DNA of 15,419 bases from Chrysochromulina tobinii (taxonomy: Eukaryota; Haptophyta; Prymnesiales; Chrysochromulinaceae): NCBI GenBank assembly GCA_001275005.1, contig JWZX01001281.1, positions 1 to 15,419 of the forward strand, in the 5' to 3' direction. This document shows positions 8,091-15,419 of this stretch, piece after piece. The notes below the pieces were generated by a model. It made no database searches. It saw only the letters and a program-made list of their open reading frames with translations, and had not been told where the DNA came from. The position numbers and the translations under genes were made by a program. The stretch's first letter is position 1. The number at the start of each line of letters is the position of its first letter.

Positions 8091-8232
8091 TCAGACGATC
8101 AAGTCGGGCGCAGCCGCCGCGGGTACCGGTACGCGACGCGCCGCACCGCCGTCCTCGCGCGGTCGAAGGTCGGCAGGCTCGGCACGTAGCGCGGCATGCG
8201 TGGGCGCCGTAGCGAGCGCCCGCGACGGCGCC

Positions 8233-9359
8233 TCAGCTGGCCGTAGGTCGGAGTGCTTGGGCGTCGTCGCGAGCGGTAGCGCCGTCGCGAGCGTTAGCGT
8301 CGTCGTGAGTGGTAGCGTCGTCGTGAGCGGTAGCGTCGTCGCGAGCGGTAGCGCCGTCGCGAGCGTTAGCGTCGTCGTGAGCGGTAGCGGCGGCAACGTC
8401 CCAAGCAACTGAGGCGCCGTCGCGGGCGTCGCCTCGCCCATAGGCGCGCTGGTGCTGCTGACGCTGCTGATGGCACGGCTCATTTGCTCGCCTCCCGCCT
8501 GCGCAATCGCCCCACTGTACGCGGCGGCGGTCCGCCCGACTCGGCGCCCGACACGTGGAAGCGGCGGTGTGCTCGCCACGGCGCTCGCCGCGCCAACGGC
8601 CCACGGGGCCGCGCCCGTATTGGGCGCTCGTGCCGGCGCCGGTGCCACCGCGAAGCAGGCGGTCGGACGCGCTGGGCGAGGGAGGCGCCCAGTACGGCGC
8701 GCCCACGGCCGCCGCCGCCGCCGAGCATTGCGCCGTGCCGAGCGCGCGCTTATGAGCGCCCGGTACGGCGCCGCGCAAGCACCGGCAGCAGCTGGCGGGG
8801 CAACGTCGGCGCGCGTAGAGCAGCACGAGCGCCGTCGCGAGCAGCAGGTTCGTCAGGATCGAGATGATCGCCCAGTGCTCGATCGTCCACTGCCCCTCTG
8901 CGATGGCGAGGCCGGGCAGCCCGGGCAGCAACCGCGCTTGCCGCCGGCCCACGCGACTGCCCATCTCGGCGCCCATGCGGCTGCCGACGCCGGCGCCACC
9001 GCCGCCCGCACCGCCGCTCGCACCGCCGTCGCCACCGCCTCGGCCGACGAACGCAAACGCACTCCCCAGCAGGCTGCCCATCTCGGCGCGCCCCAGCAGG
9101 CTGCCGCTGCCTCCGCCTCCGCCTCCGCCTCCGCTGCCTCCTCGAGCGCTGCCTCGAGCGCTGCCTCCGACCTGGCGTGCCGGCTGGCGTGAATGTGAAC
9201 GTGCCGGCTTGGCCGCGTGTAGGTAGGGATGGCAGAGCTTGCATGAGCGCGGGCACTGCCGTCGCATACCATGCGGATCTCGCCAGCACTCTCCCCCAGC
9301 CGCGCGCACGGAGCAACGGACATCGAGGTCTTCACACCCAGCGGTGGCCACCACCGACC

Positions 9360-9410
<51 letters not shown>

Positions 9411-9797
9411 AGCTGCGTCGCCTTCCGACGCCACCGCCGCCGTTACGCCCGCTAACCAGCGTGGGCGCCGTCCCGGGCACTCGCCCGCGCCCTCCGTGGG
9501 CGCCGTCATGGGCACCTGTCGGCCGCCCGCCGCCGCACACGCCGCAGGCGAGGGCGCAGTTTGCACGCATCGCGAGCGGATTGCGCTCGCACTCACCGAG
9601 GCTGGCCCAGCCTTCGCAGTCAGGTTGCAGGTTGCGACACGGGCCAGGGTGGTGGACGGTGCCGCCGCCGACGCCTCCATCGGCTACCCCGGCGCCTGCG
9701 TTATGCGTGCCATGGGCATGAGGACTGTTGCTGCTGCCGCTGCTACTGCTGCTGCTGCTGCTGCCGCCGCCGCCAATGCCGCCAATGCCGCCGCCGC

Positions 9798-9842
<45 letters not shown>

Positions 9843-11489
9843 GCTGACGGGTGTGGCTGGTGCGGTCAACCATTACCGCGCCCAATACGGCGCCCTGCTC
9901 ACTTCGGAGTACATCCTTATGAGGCAAGTCCCTCTTCGCAGCCGCGGCCGCCTCCGCCTCCGCCTCCGCGAGGAACGCCTCCCCAAGCTGATCCGTATGA
10001 GGCAAGTCCTTCAAAGCGCCCAATACGGCGCCCTCAGCCTCCGCAAGGAACGCCTCCCCAAGCAGGCTCATCTCCTCTTCGGCCTCCTCCGCATGAGGCA
10101 AGGCGCCCAATACGGCGCCAGCCTCCCCAAGCAGGCTCATCTCCTCTTCGGTCTCCTCCGCCGCCTCCTCTCCCTCGGCCTGCACGCCCAGCCGAGCGAC
10201 AGCCGCATCCGCCGCCGCCAGCTCTGCACCATCGACCGCCGCGCCAGCCGTCGACGCCGCTTCGCTGTCGCCGTACGCCGCCATCGCGCCGCCGAAGCCG
10301 CCGCCGCCGCCGCCGCACCAGCCGCAGCTCCTGGGGCACGCTACCGGCACGCGTCCGTCTCTCGTGCACTCACCTGATGAGGGAGGCAATCAGCATGCCA
10401 TCAGCATGCAATCACTGGCACGCGTAGCGACCGTCTCTCGTGCACTCACCCGCAGCCGCCCAGTCCGCACATTCCCGACGCGAGTCGAGGCAGAGGAGAG
10501 CAGCCACCGCCGTCGCCTCCACGCCATCGCCCCAATGCGGGCGGTTCACCTGATGAGGGACGTAATCCGAGGCACTCAAGAGGCGTGATCATCGCCCCAA
10601 TGCGGGCGGGCCTCACCACGGCGCTCACCTCGGCGCCATCGACACAAACCCCACAGCTCAGAGGGCAGATGCGCTCCATCACCTGCGGGCTACGCGCGCA
10701 CTCGCCCACCTCGGCCCATCCGACGCAATGGGGGTTGAAGTCGATGCACGGTGCACCGACAGCGCCGACCGCGCCCGCGACAGCGCCCGCGCCAACAGCG
10801 GCTTCTGCTATAGCGGCTCCTGCTTCTGCTATAGCTGCTGCTGCTACAGCTGCTGCTGCTACAGCTGCTCCTGCTGCTGCTGCTGCGCCGTCGCACAGCC
10901 CACACGAGCGCATGCACGCGCGCCGCATCTGCGCCGCCGCCCTCGTGCACTCGCCTCGGGCCGCCCACTCCTTGCACTGCTTGTGTCGATCGACGCAGTC
11001 CGCGCCGTCGTCCTCCGAGTGCTGCTGCGGCTGCTGTTGCTGCTGCTGCTGCTGCGGCGGCTGCTGCTGCTGTGGCTGCTGCTGCGGCTGCTGCGGCTGC
11101 TGCTGCTGTGGCTTTGCGTAGGTGCCCACTCCTGCCGAGCTGGCCAGCTGCTTCGCGCGCGCTTCCTTGGCGTGCTCTGCCTCGATGCACCGGTCGCAAG
11201 CGAGGGGGCATGCCTCGAGCATCGCCTGCGGGCTGCGCTTGCAGAGTCCCAAGCGCCTCCAGTGCAGGCACTCGCTGCGCCGGTCGCGGCAGCGCCCGAC
11301 CTCGCCATTTGGACTGCAGAAACGGCAGCTGCGTGGGCACGTCTCCCGCATGACCGCTGCGTTGCTGTCGCACTCGTTGAGCTCCGCCCAGCCAGCGCAC
11401 TGCTGGCTGGAGTCCTCACACGCGGCGGCGCAGCCGCGCACGAAGGCGAGGAGGGTCGCGGCGCGCACGGTGGCTAGCTTCGTCGGCAT
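8233..11489 (-). CDS. Multi-ShKT-domain secreted or membrane protein (3 exons or more)
   Basis: Exons 11489-10617, 10549-10450 and 10373-8233 give 1,037 residues. Residues 1-23 are a signal peptide (TKLATVRAATLLAFVRGCAAA). Seven ShKT domains follow, each C...C..W...G.C....M...C..SC..C: residues 24-58, 67-101, 165-199, 248-282, 311-344, about 570-605 and about 670-705 (the seventh lacks the Trp). Linkers are homopolymeric: Gln/Pro (128-156), Ala-rich (200-247), Gly, Ser and Ala runs in exon 3. Acidic repeats of EEEMSLLGEA and GAVLGAL type lie between domains 5 and 6. A membrane segment (HWAIISILTNLLLATALVLLYA, about 824-846) precedes an Arg/Cys-rich stretch. ShKT domains are small disulphide modules, often in extracellular proteins and enzymes; no catalytic domain is seen, so a wall, matrix or surface role is inferred. 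The C terminus is unsettled: an overlapping frame ending at 8091 has better third-position GC below about 8600 and may be the true end after a missed intron or a frameshift. Confidence 0.82.
8271..8396 (-). repeat. 18-bp minisatellite, about seven units
   Basis: Seven consecutive 18-base units on the plus strand start with GAGCGGTAGC or GAGCGTTAGC (8271, 8289, 8307, 8325, 8343, 8361, 8379). They encode six-residue repeats in the ShKT frame (ATARDD, ANARDG, ATAHDD) and alternating Leu/Thr/Ala repeats in the competing minus frame. The units are multiples of three, so copy number can change without frameshift. Confidence 0.9.
9360..9411 (-). repeat. CCG trinucleotide tract coding poly-Ala
   Basis: About 17 uninterrupted CGC/GCG triplets encode a poly-alanine run just before ShKT domain 7. 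All three frames stay open on both strands, so antisense open frames across it mean nothing. Confidence 0.9.
9727..9840 (-). repeat. CTG and GCC tracts coding poly-Ser and poly-Gly
   Basis: CTG triplets (9727-9767) read on the minus strand as serine codons. GCC triplets (9768-9840, interrupted by AAT and CTG) read as glycine codons with a GGIGGIGG interruption. They form a flexible linker before ShKT domain 6. Confidence 0.9.
10374..10449 (-). repeat. ShKT gene intron 2: introner-like, 28-bp duplicated flank
   Basis: A 76-nt phase 1 intron inside ShKT domain 5 (AAAG|ECTRDG). The intron start and the exon start share the exact 19-mer GTGAGTGCACGAGAGACGG (10449-10431 and 10373-10355). After a 5-base insertion in the intron copy they also share ACGCGTGCC. 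The remaining 43 bases are GCATGCTGAT repeats ending TGATTGCCTCCCTCATCAG. Unspliced, the frame stops within the intron; spliced, the Cys pattern of the domain is complete. Confidence 0.92.
10550..10616 (-). repeat. ShKT gene intron 1: introner-like, duplicated flank
   Basis: A 67-nt phase 0 intron (donor GTG|GTGAGGCC, acceptor CCCTCATCAG|GTGAACC). The intron start (10616-10590) and exon start (10549-10525) share GTGA, then after a small gap the identical 20 bases CCGCCCGCATTGGGGCGATG. The 40 bases between hold the TGAGTGCCTC and CCCTCATCAG repeat. Splicing keeps the frame that leads into ShKT domain 5. Confidence 0.88.
11018..11115 (-). repeat. CTG-type tract coding Gln/Pro linker
   Basis: Interrupted CTG/CGG/TGT triplets on the plus strand encode a 29-residue Gln/Pro stretch (residues 128-156) between ShKT domains 2 and 3. 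Confidence 0.88.
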
Positions 11490-11701
11490 AAGCCAAAGGC
11501 TGCAACAGCCTTCGCACGCTTCGGAAGCACATCGCCATCCGTCCGGTGCAAGTCTGTGCATGTCAAGTCAAGACGAGTCGAGTCACGTCGCTCTTGATAT
11601 CGCGTCGCTGACACCGGCGAATGCGGTGAGCGTGTGAGTCCTTCCCCTCCGGCACCTCTCTTCACACAGCCAAGTAGATTTCAGAACCCCACGACTGGTT
11701 G
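11490..11701. promoter_or_regulatory. Spacer between SHIPPO gene end and ShKT gene start
   Basis: Both flanking genes are on the minus strand, so this 212-base stretch must hold the 3' untranslated region of the SHIPPO gene and the promoter and leader of the ShKT gene. A cluster of short related words (CAAGTCAAGACGAGTCGAGTCACGTC, broken over 11558-11588) is the only pattern I see. An in-frame ATG at 11561 exists, but 11489 starts a clean signal peptide. Confidence 0.35.
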
Positions 11702-13636
11702 TTAATTATACCGGCCCTGGATCGAGTACGCAGGAGGCGACGCCCGGGAGGCATACACAGTCCCCTCCAGATTGTACGCCCCCGGCCCAGGCATACCATT
11801 GTCCAGGACTCCATCCTTGTACTTGCCCTGGATCGTATACTTTGGCGAGCGCACCTGTTTGACGTCGATCGTCCCCTCCAGATTATACGCCCCCGGCCCA
11901 GGCATACCATTGTCTAGGACTCCATCCTTGTACTTGCCCTGGATCGTATACCTGGGCGAGCTCACCGCATCAACATCGATCGTCCCCTCCAGATTATACG
12001 CCCCCGGCCCAGGCATACCATTGTCTAGGACTCCATCCTTGTGCTTGCCCTGGATCGTATACTTTGGCAACGTATGTTTGTGGAGCAGACCGGGATTGTA
12101 GGTGCCAGGCCCTGGTGCGCCGCCCCCCGCCAGCGCGGCCCTGGTGGCGTCCGAGTGCTTGCCTTGTATCGAGTACGCCGCCCCCCCCCACGGTACTTTG
12201 GGTGCGTACGTGCCTGGGCCCGGGCTCACCTCGGACTGCACATGCTTCCGGCCAAAGCGCCGTCGCGGCGCGGTACGCATGTCAGGCGGCCTCCCGCCCA
12301 TCGAGAAGGACGGGGAGCAGTACTTGACCCTGAGGCCTTGGGCTTGGTGCGTGTACGCGCCCGGGCCGGGCGTCGACTCACCGCTGAAGGCACCTCGAAC
12401 TCGCGCGCTCGGTGCGCCCATCGAGTATGCCGGCGCGCGCACGCTCGATTGGCCTGTGGCGCCCGGCCGGTAGTACGAGCCGGGCCCCGGCCCATGGGCC
12501 TTGACTGCTTGGGCGGACGGCCGACCTACCGCTCCACCCATCGAGAAGGCAGGCGCTCGCATCTGCTTGAAGTTCAGATGTCGCTCGTCGAGCGTGTAGG
12601 CGCCAGGGCCGGGCGCCGTGCTGCCCGGTTCGGGGCGCGTCGGGCTGCCGCCGCTGCCCCAGCGCGCGGCCATCGTGTACTTCGGACCCTTGTACGTCGC
12701 GCGTGCCGTGTCCTTGTCGGGGTTGACGGAGTAAGTCCCGGGTCCAGGCGCACCCTCTGACGAAAGGACAGGCGCCGGGCGTGCCGCAATGCTGAAGCTC
12801 GGAGCGGACGACGCGTGCGGACCATCGGCACGCTGATCGTACGTGCCCGGCCCGGGCATGCTAGCGCCCGGCTGGTCGGCGCCAAACGAGTTCGTGGCCT
12901 TGCCCTGTACACTGTAGCGCGGCGAGCTGTGCTTCGTCGCTTCGAAGCCGCGTGCGACGCTGTACTCCCCCGGACCAGGCATGTCATCGGCGGGTCTGCT
13001 GGCGTACTTGCCGGCAATCGAGTAGGAGGCAGTGGTGGAGCCAGGGATGGGCGGATTGTACGCGCCCGGCCCAGGCGTTGTACTCAAAGGCACGGCGCTG
13101 GGCTGTGACGGTGGCCCCATGGAATATGCGGGTGCGACCGCAACGCTCGCACCGATACGTGGATTGTAGGCGGCAGGCCCCGGGCTATCGGTGCCATCGA
13201 GCAGCGACGAGTCATAGGCCGCCCCCAAGGTGTAGGCGGGCGCAGACGGCTGGACGGTTGCGCACCCCCGATCCAAATTGTACGTGCCGGGCCCGGGTAC
13301 GTTGTCGGCAGGGTAGGAGACGCGCTCTCCTGCCGGGCCGCCGAGCGTGTACGCGGGCGCGCGCGACTGGACGGCGGCACACGAGCGATCGATATCGTAT
13401 TTTGGCCCGGGCACACCGCTGTCCACCAGCTGGCTGGGCGCGGCCGCGCCCATCGTGTATGATGGGCCGCTAGAACGGGAGACCTGCATCTGGCCGCCTG
13501 GCGGCACGTCGTACGTCCCCGGGCCGGGACCGTCATCGGAGCTGAGGCCCGCCGCATAGCCCAGACCCATCGAGTACTCGGGGCTCGAGGCCTCTGTTGC
13601 TCCGTCGAGGATGCCCATTGTCGAGGTCGCGAGCAA
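11702..13636 (-). CDS. SHIPPO/STPGR-repeat protein (sperm-tail PG-rich), cilium-associated
   Basis: A single-exon protein of 644 residues made almost wholly of sperm-tail PG-rich repeats. I count 16 copies of the PGPG(T/A)Y-type core, at intervals of roughly 30-45 residues. Each is usually preceded by a Y(S/T)(M/I)(G/Q)GK-type strand and followed by acidic or Asn-rich residues. Proteins of this family (ODF3/CIMAP type) bind along axonemal microtubules in flagella, some as microtubule inner proteins, so a structural role in the alga's flagella is the natural inference. The last three repeats are nearly identical at DNA level. The start at 13636 is the first ATG and the second (MGILDG) is six codons on. 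The frame has no introns despite the intron-rich neighbours. It is divergent from the methyltransferase with 155 bases between. Confidence 0.93.
   Translation of the reverse strand: MLATSTMGILDGATEASSPEYSMGLGYAAGLSSDDGPGPGTYDVPPGGQMQVSRSSGPSYTMGAAAPSQLVDSGVPGPKYDIDRSCAAVQSRAPAYTLGGPAGERVSYPADNVPGPGTYNLDRGCATVQPSAPAYTLGAAYDSSLLDGTDSPGPAAYNPRIGASVAVAPAYSMGPPSQPSAVPLSTTPGPGAYNPPIPGSTTASYSIAGKYASRPADDMPGPGEYSVARGFEATKHSSPRYSVQGKATNSFGADQPGASMPGPGTYDQRADGPHASSAPSFSIAARPAPVLSSEGAPGPGTYSVNPDKDTARATYKGPKYTMAARWGSGGSPTRPEPGSTAPGPGAYTLDERHLNFKQMRAPAFSMGGAVGRPSAQAVKAHGPGPGSYYRPGATGQSSVRAPAYSMGAPSARVRGAFSGESTPGPGAYTHQAQGLRVKYCSPSFSMGGRPPDMRTAPRRRFGRKHVQSEVSPGPGTYAPKVPWGGAAYSIQGKHSDATRAALAGGGAPGPGTYNPGLLHKHTLPKYTIQGKHKDGVLDNGMPGPGAYNLEGTIDVDAVSSPRYTIQGKYKDGVLDNGMPGPGAYNLEGTIDVKQVRSPKYTIQGKYKDGVLDNGMPGPGAYNLEGTVYASRASPPAYSIQGRYN
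11762..12067 (-). repeat. 111-bp tandem repeat at the C-terminal end of the SHIPPO gene
   Basis: Three copies begin near 11762, 11873 and 11984, exactly 111 bases apart (37 codons each). Each encodes YTIQGK(Y/H)KDGVLDNG followed by MPGPGAYNLEGT. They are close to identical in bases, unlike the other repeats in the same gene, which shows recent duplication or gene conversion. Confidence 0.92.
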
Positions 13637-13791
13637 GCCCCGACGAGACGACTCAGAGTCGGGAAAAACCGTTTCACCTCAAGAAACGGAACTATTTTGA
13701 GCGAGGGCCAGAAACAGTGTTCCGGCGACGCGCCGTGCCGCCGCCTTGCGTTCGCGCCTTCGCGCACACGTCCGTCGTGTGAACGTCGCGG
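13637..13791. promoter_or_regulatory. Divergent promoter region, SHIPPO and FkbM genes
   Basis: Only 155 bases separate the two start codons, so both promoters overlap here. An A-rich stretch (CAAGAAACGGAACTATTTTGA, split at 13680-13700) is the least GC-rich part. No specific element could be identified. Confidence 0.4.
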
Positions 13792-15090
13792 ATGGCTGCC
13801 GCTTTCTCGGCGCAATGCAACGCGTCGCTGCGCGTCGCGCGGCGGAGCGGCTGCCCTTCACCGCGTTGGCAGGACGAGATTGCGCCCATCCTATCCGCAC
13901 GTCTGGCCAACGGGACTTCAGGTGATCCTTTCTGCTACATCAATGTCGGAGCCAATAAGGGCTACAACGTGGCCGAGACGCTCCAGCGCTACCACTCACG
14001 AGGCGCCGGCCCTCGCACGAGTGCGGCGTGGCACAAGGAGCTGCTCAAAGGCAGCCCCAAAGGGATGCGAGTCAAGTATGGCTGCGGCTTGTGCAATCCT
14101 TGCAAGCAGCCGCCACCACCCAAGCGCTATCATGTACCGGTCGAGGTGCATGCTCTCGAGATGGTGGACGTGAACGCGCAGGCGCTGCGGCGGCTGTTCG
14201 GCGTGTTCTCGGTGCCAGGCCACGCATGGCATCTGGCCGTGTCCAATTTCACGGGAACAGCCCAGTATCGCGCCGCGCCCTTCGTGGGTCTCGAACACTA
14301 CGAGCTTGGCAAGGGAACGAACCGGCAGGTAAGCTGCTGGTCCCGACGAGAGAGCTCGATTCGATTCGGATGCTTCAGAATGGAGGCCTCCGAGTGCCTC
14401 CTCCTCTATCCACCTCAGGTTGAGTGCCACTGGGCACCTCTGAGTGCCTTTGGTTGCCTCGGATTGCCTTTGTTGACCACTGTGCACCTTTTGAGTGCCT
14501 CTGATGACCTTTGATTTGGCACTGATGACCTTTGTGTTGATACCGATGGCCTTTGATTCCACCGACGCTGATGGCCTAGCTTCCACTGGCAGGTCGCATG
14601 CACGACGCTCGACGCCTTTGCGGCCGCGCAGCTGCGGCCAGGGCAGACGGTCGACTTGCTCAGCGTGGACACGGAAGGACAGGACGCTCTCGTGCTCGAG
14701 GGCGCGCGGACACTGCTCGCGAGTCGGCGCGTCACGGTGCTCGAGTTCGAATTCATTGGGCGCGGCTATTGGCGGCTCGACCACCCGGAGCAGCGCCGTC
14801 TCAAGCACGTGCTTGAGGCGCTCGAGGGCTTTGGGTACCGATGCTTTTGGCAGGGCGAGCAGCATGCGGCGGGCGGACGGCTCGCGCATGCAAACGGCCG
14901 TTATTGGTGCGATGCCTTCCAATTTAGGGCGAGATCCAATCTCGTGTGCTCGCACTTGGCACAGGTGCTTGCCGTCTTTGAGGGGCTGGCCGTGGGGCCG
15001 AACGACAACGAGCCGGCGCCGACGGCTGAGCCGCCGACGGCTCAGCCGAATCAGAATGCACGACGGGTAAGAACGTGTCTGAGATCGTGA
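13792..15090 (+). CDS. FkbM-family methyltransferase (2 exons)
   Basis: The model is 13792-14328 joined to 14593-15090, 344 residues. The SAM-binding motif I is YINVGANKGYNV (49-60). VHALEMVD follows, with acidic Glu123 at the place expected to hold the SAM ribose. LLSVDTEGQDALVLEGA (from 201) is the hallmark of the FkbM fold, and VTVLEFEF is the next strand. FkbM proteins are SAM-dependent O-methyltransferases acting on glycans, lipids or secondary metabolites; the substrate here is unknown. An insertion between motif I and Glu123 carries CxxCxxC (Cys98, Cys101, Cys104). There is no signal peptide. The C-terminal tail is Pro/Ala/Thr-rich. A strong donor-like CGG|GTAAGA at 15067 leaves open a third exon outside the window, in which case the last residues differ. 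The spliced frame runs NRQ|VACTTLDAF with phase 0. Confidence 0.88.
14329..14592 (+). repeat. FkbM gene intron with GAGTGCCT/TGATGACCTT repeats
   Basis: A 264-nt phase 0 intron (donor CGGCAG|GTAAGC, acceptor CACTGGCAG|GTCGC). Its middle holds degenerate units such as GAGTGCCTC, GGTTGCCTC and TGATGACCTTTG, in the sense direction, related to those in the protease and ShKT introns. Only the leading GT is shared between intron and exon starts, so it looks older than the others. Confidence 0.82.
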
Positions 15091-15419
15091 GAACCTCTGA
15101 TCACTGTCGTGGTCCGATACCTAGACCTAATACGTGGCTCGCACGCGGTAGGCTCTTTGAAGACAAATCGTATCTGTCGTGTCGTGTGCGACCGATTTGG
15201 TTTGTTACCGGTACTACCGGTTCACCGGGGGTACCTCCGGAAAACCTAAACCAAAACGGTACCGGTAAAAAGACACCGGGGGAGCCGGGACACACACGTT
15301 ACCGGTACAGAACCGGTCCCCGCGGTGTCTGTGTACCGGTAAAAAGACACCGGGGGGAGCCGGGACACACACGGGACACACGGGACACGCGGAAGCACAA
15401 AGGCACACAGACCAATCTC
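15091..15419. repeat. Right flank with 39-bp direct repeat and ACCGGT motifs
   Basis: No gene is seen. From 15200 on, ACCGGT and CACCGGGG motifs recur. A direct repeat beginning TACCGGTAAAAAGACACCGG occurs at 15260-15298 and again at 15334-15373, differing by one extra G. GGGACACAC words follow. This could be the edge of a satellite or a mobile element that continues outside the window. Confidence 0.6.

Noticed and set aside
8200-8412. Plus-strand open frame of Val/Ser/Ala repeats
   Set aside because: It is the 18-bp minisatellite read in antisense, open on both strands because of its base composition.
9271-10427. Long plus-strand open frames opposite the ShKT gene
   Set aside because: They are kept open by triplet repeats and consist of poly-Arg, poly-Ala and poly-Cys; the minus strand has conserved ShKT domains.
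10728-11477. Plus-strand open frame rich in Cys and Leu
   Set aside because: It is the antisense of the Gln and Ala codon tracts of the ShKT gene.
13084-13815. Minus-strand open frame of 243 codons overlapping the SHIPPO gene start
   Set aside because: It is an Arg/Ser/Pro-rich out-of-frame shadow of the repeat protein.
1-15419. Bacterial or viral origin of the window
   Set aside because: GT-AG introns, a plastid-type leader, SHIPPO repeats and alternating gene strands without operons point to a eukaryotic nuclear genome.

Overview
The window looks like nuclear DNA of a flagellated, GC-rich microalga with a secondary (red-lineage) plastid; a haptophyte or a relative fits best. The reasons are short GT-AG introns in six-plus genes' worth of compact coding DNA, no Shine-Dalgarno operons, a secretory leader with an A-F site of the kind that precedes plastid transit peptides, a protein of 16 sperm-tail (SHIPPO) repeats expected only in organisms with cilia, and ShKT and leishmanolysin-like proteins. 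The taxon is an inference.

Layout, left to right: (1) 422-966 minus, small conserved plastid-type protein of unknown function, one intron; (2) 1175-2293 plus, CAMK-like protein kinase, no intron; (3) 2417-5536 minus, leishmanolysin-like M8 metalloprotease with an IPT domain and a C-terminal membrane segment, seven exons; (4) 5771-7802 plus, unrecognised protein with a SAP-like motif and internal repeats, probably one intron; (5) 8233-11489 minus, secreted or membrane protein with seven ShKT domains, at least three exons; (6) 11702-13636 minus, SHIPPO/STPGR repeat protein; (7) 13792-15090 plus, FkbM-family methyltransferase, two exons. Genes are packed in alternating divergent and convergent pairs with spacers of about 120-430 bases. 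No operon-like functional cluster is evident; the genes look functionally independent.

The most striking content is in the introns. Nine introns (six in the protease, two in the ShKT gene, one in the methyltransferase) are built from related pyrimidine-rich repeats, in the transcribed strand, with a core close to CTGATTGCCTCCCTCATCAG. In at least four of them the first 24-41 bases of the intron are a second copy of the first bases of the following exon. Splicing therefore restores exactly the uninterrupted reading frame: the upstream copy of the duplicated host sequence supplies the GT donor and the repeat supplies the AG acceptor. This is a visible record of recent intron gain, resembling introners but with long and variable duplications. 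Two other introns (in genes 1 and 4) are ordinary and lack these repeats.

The rest of the notable content is repetitive: poly-Ala, poly-Gly, poly-Ser and poly-Gln codon tracts and an 18-bp minisatellite in the ShKT gene, a 111-bp homogenised repeat in the SHIPPO gene, and a non-coding direct repeat at the right end.
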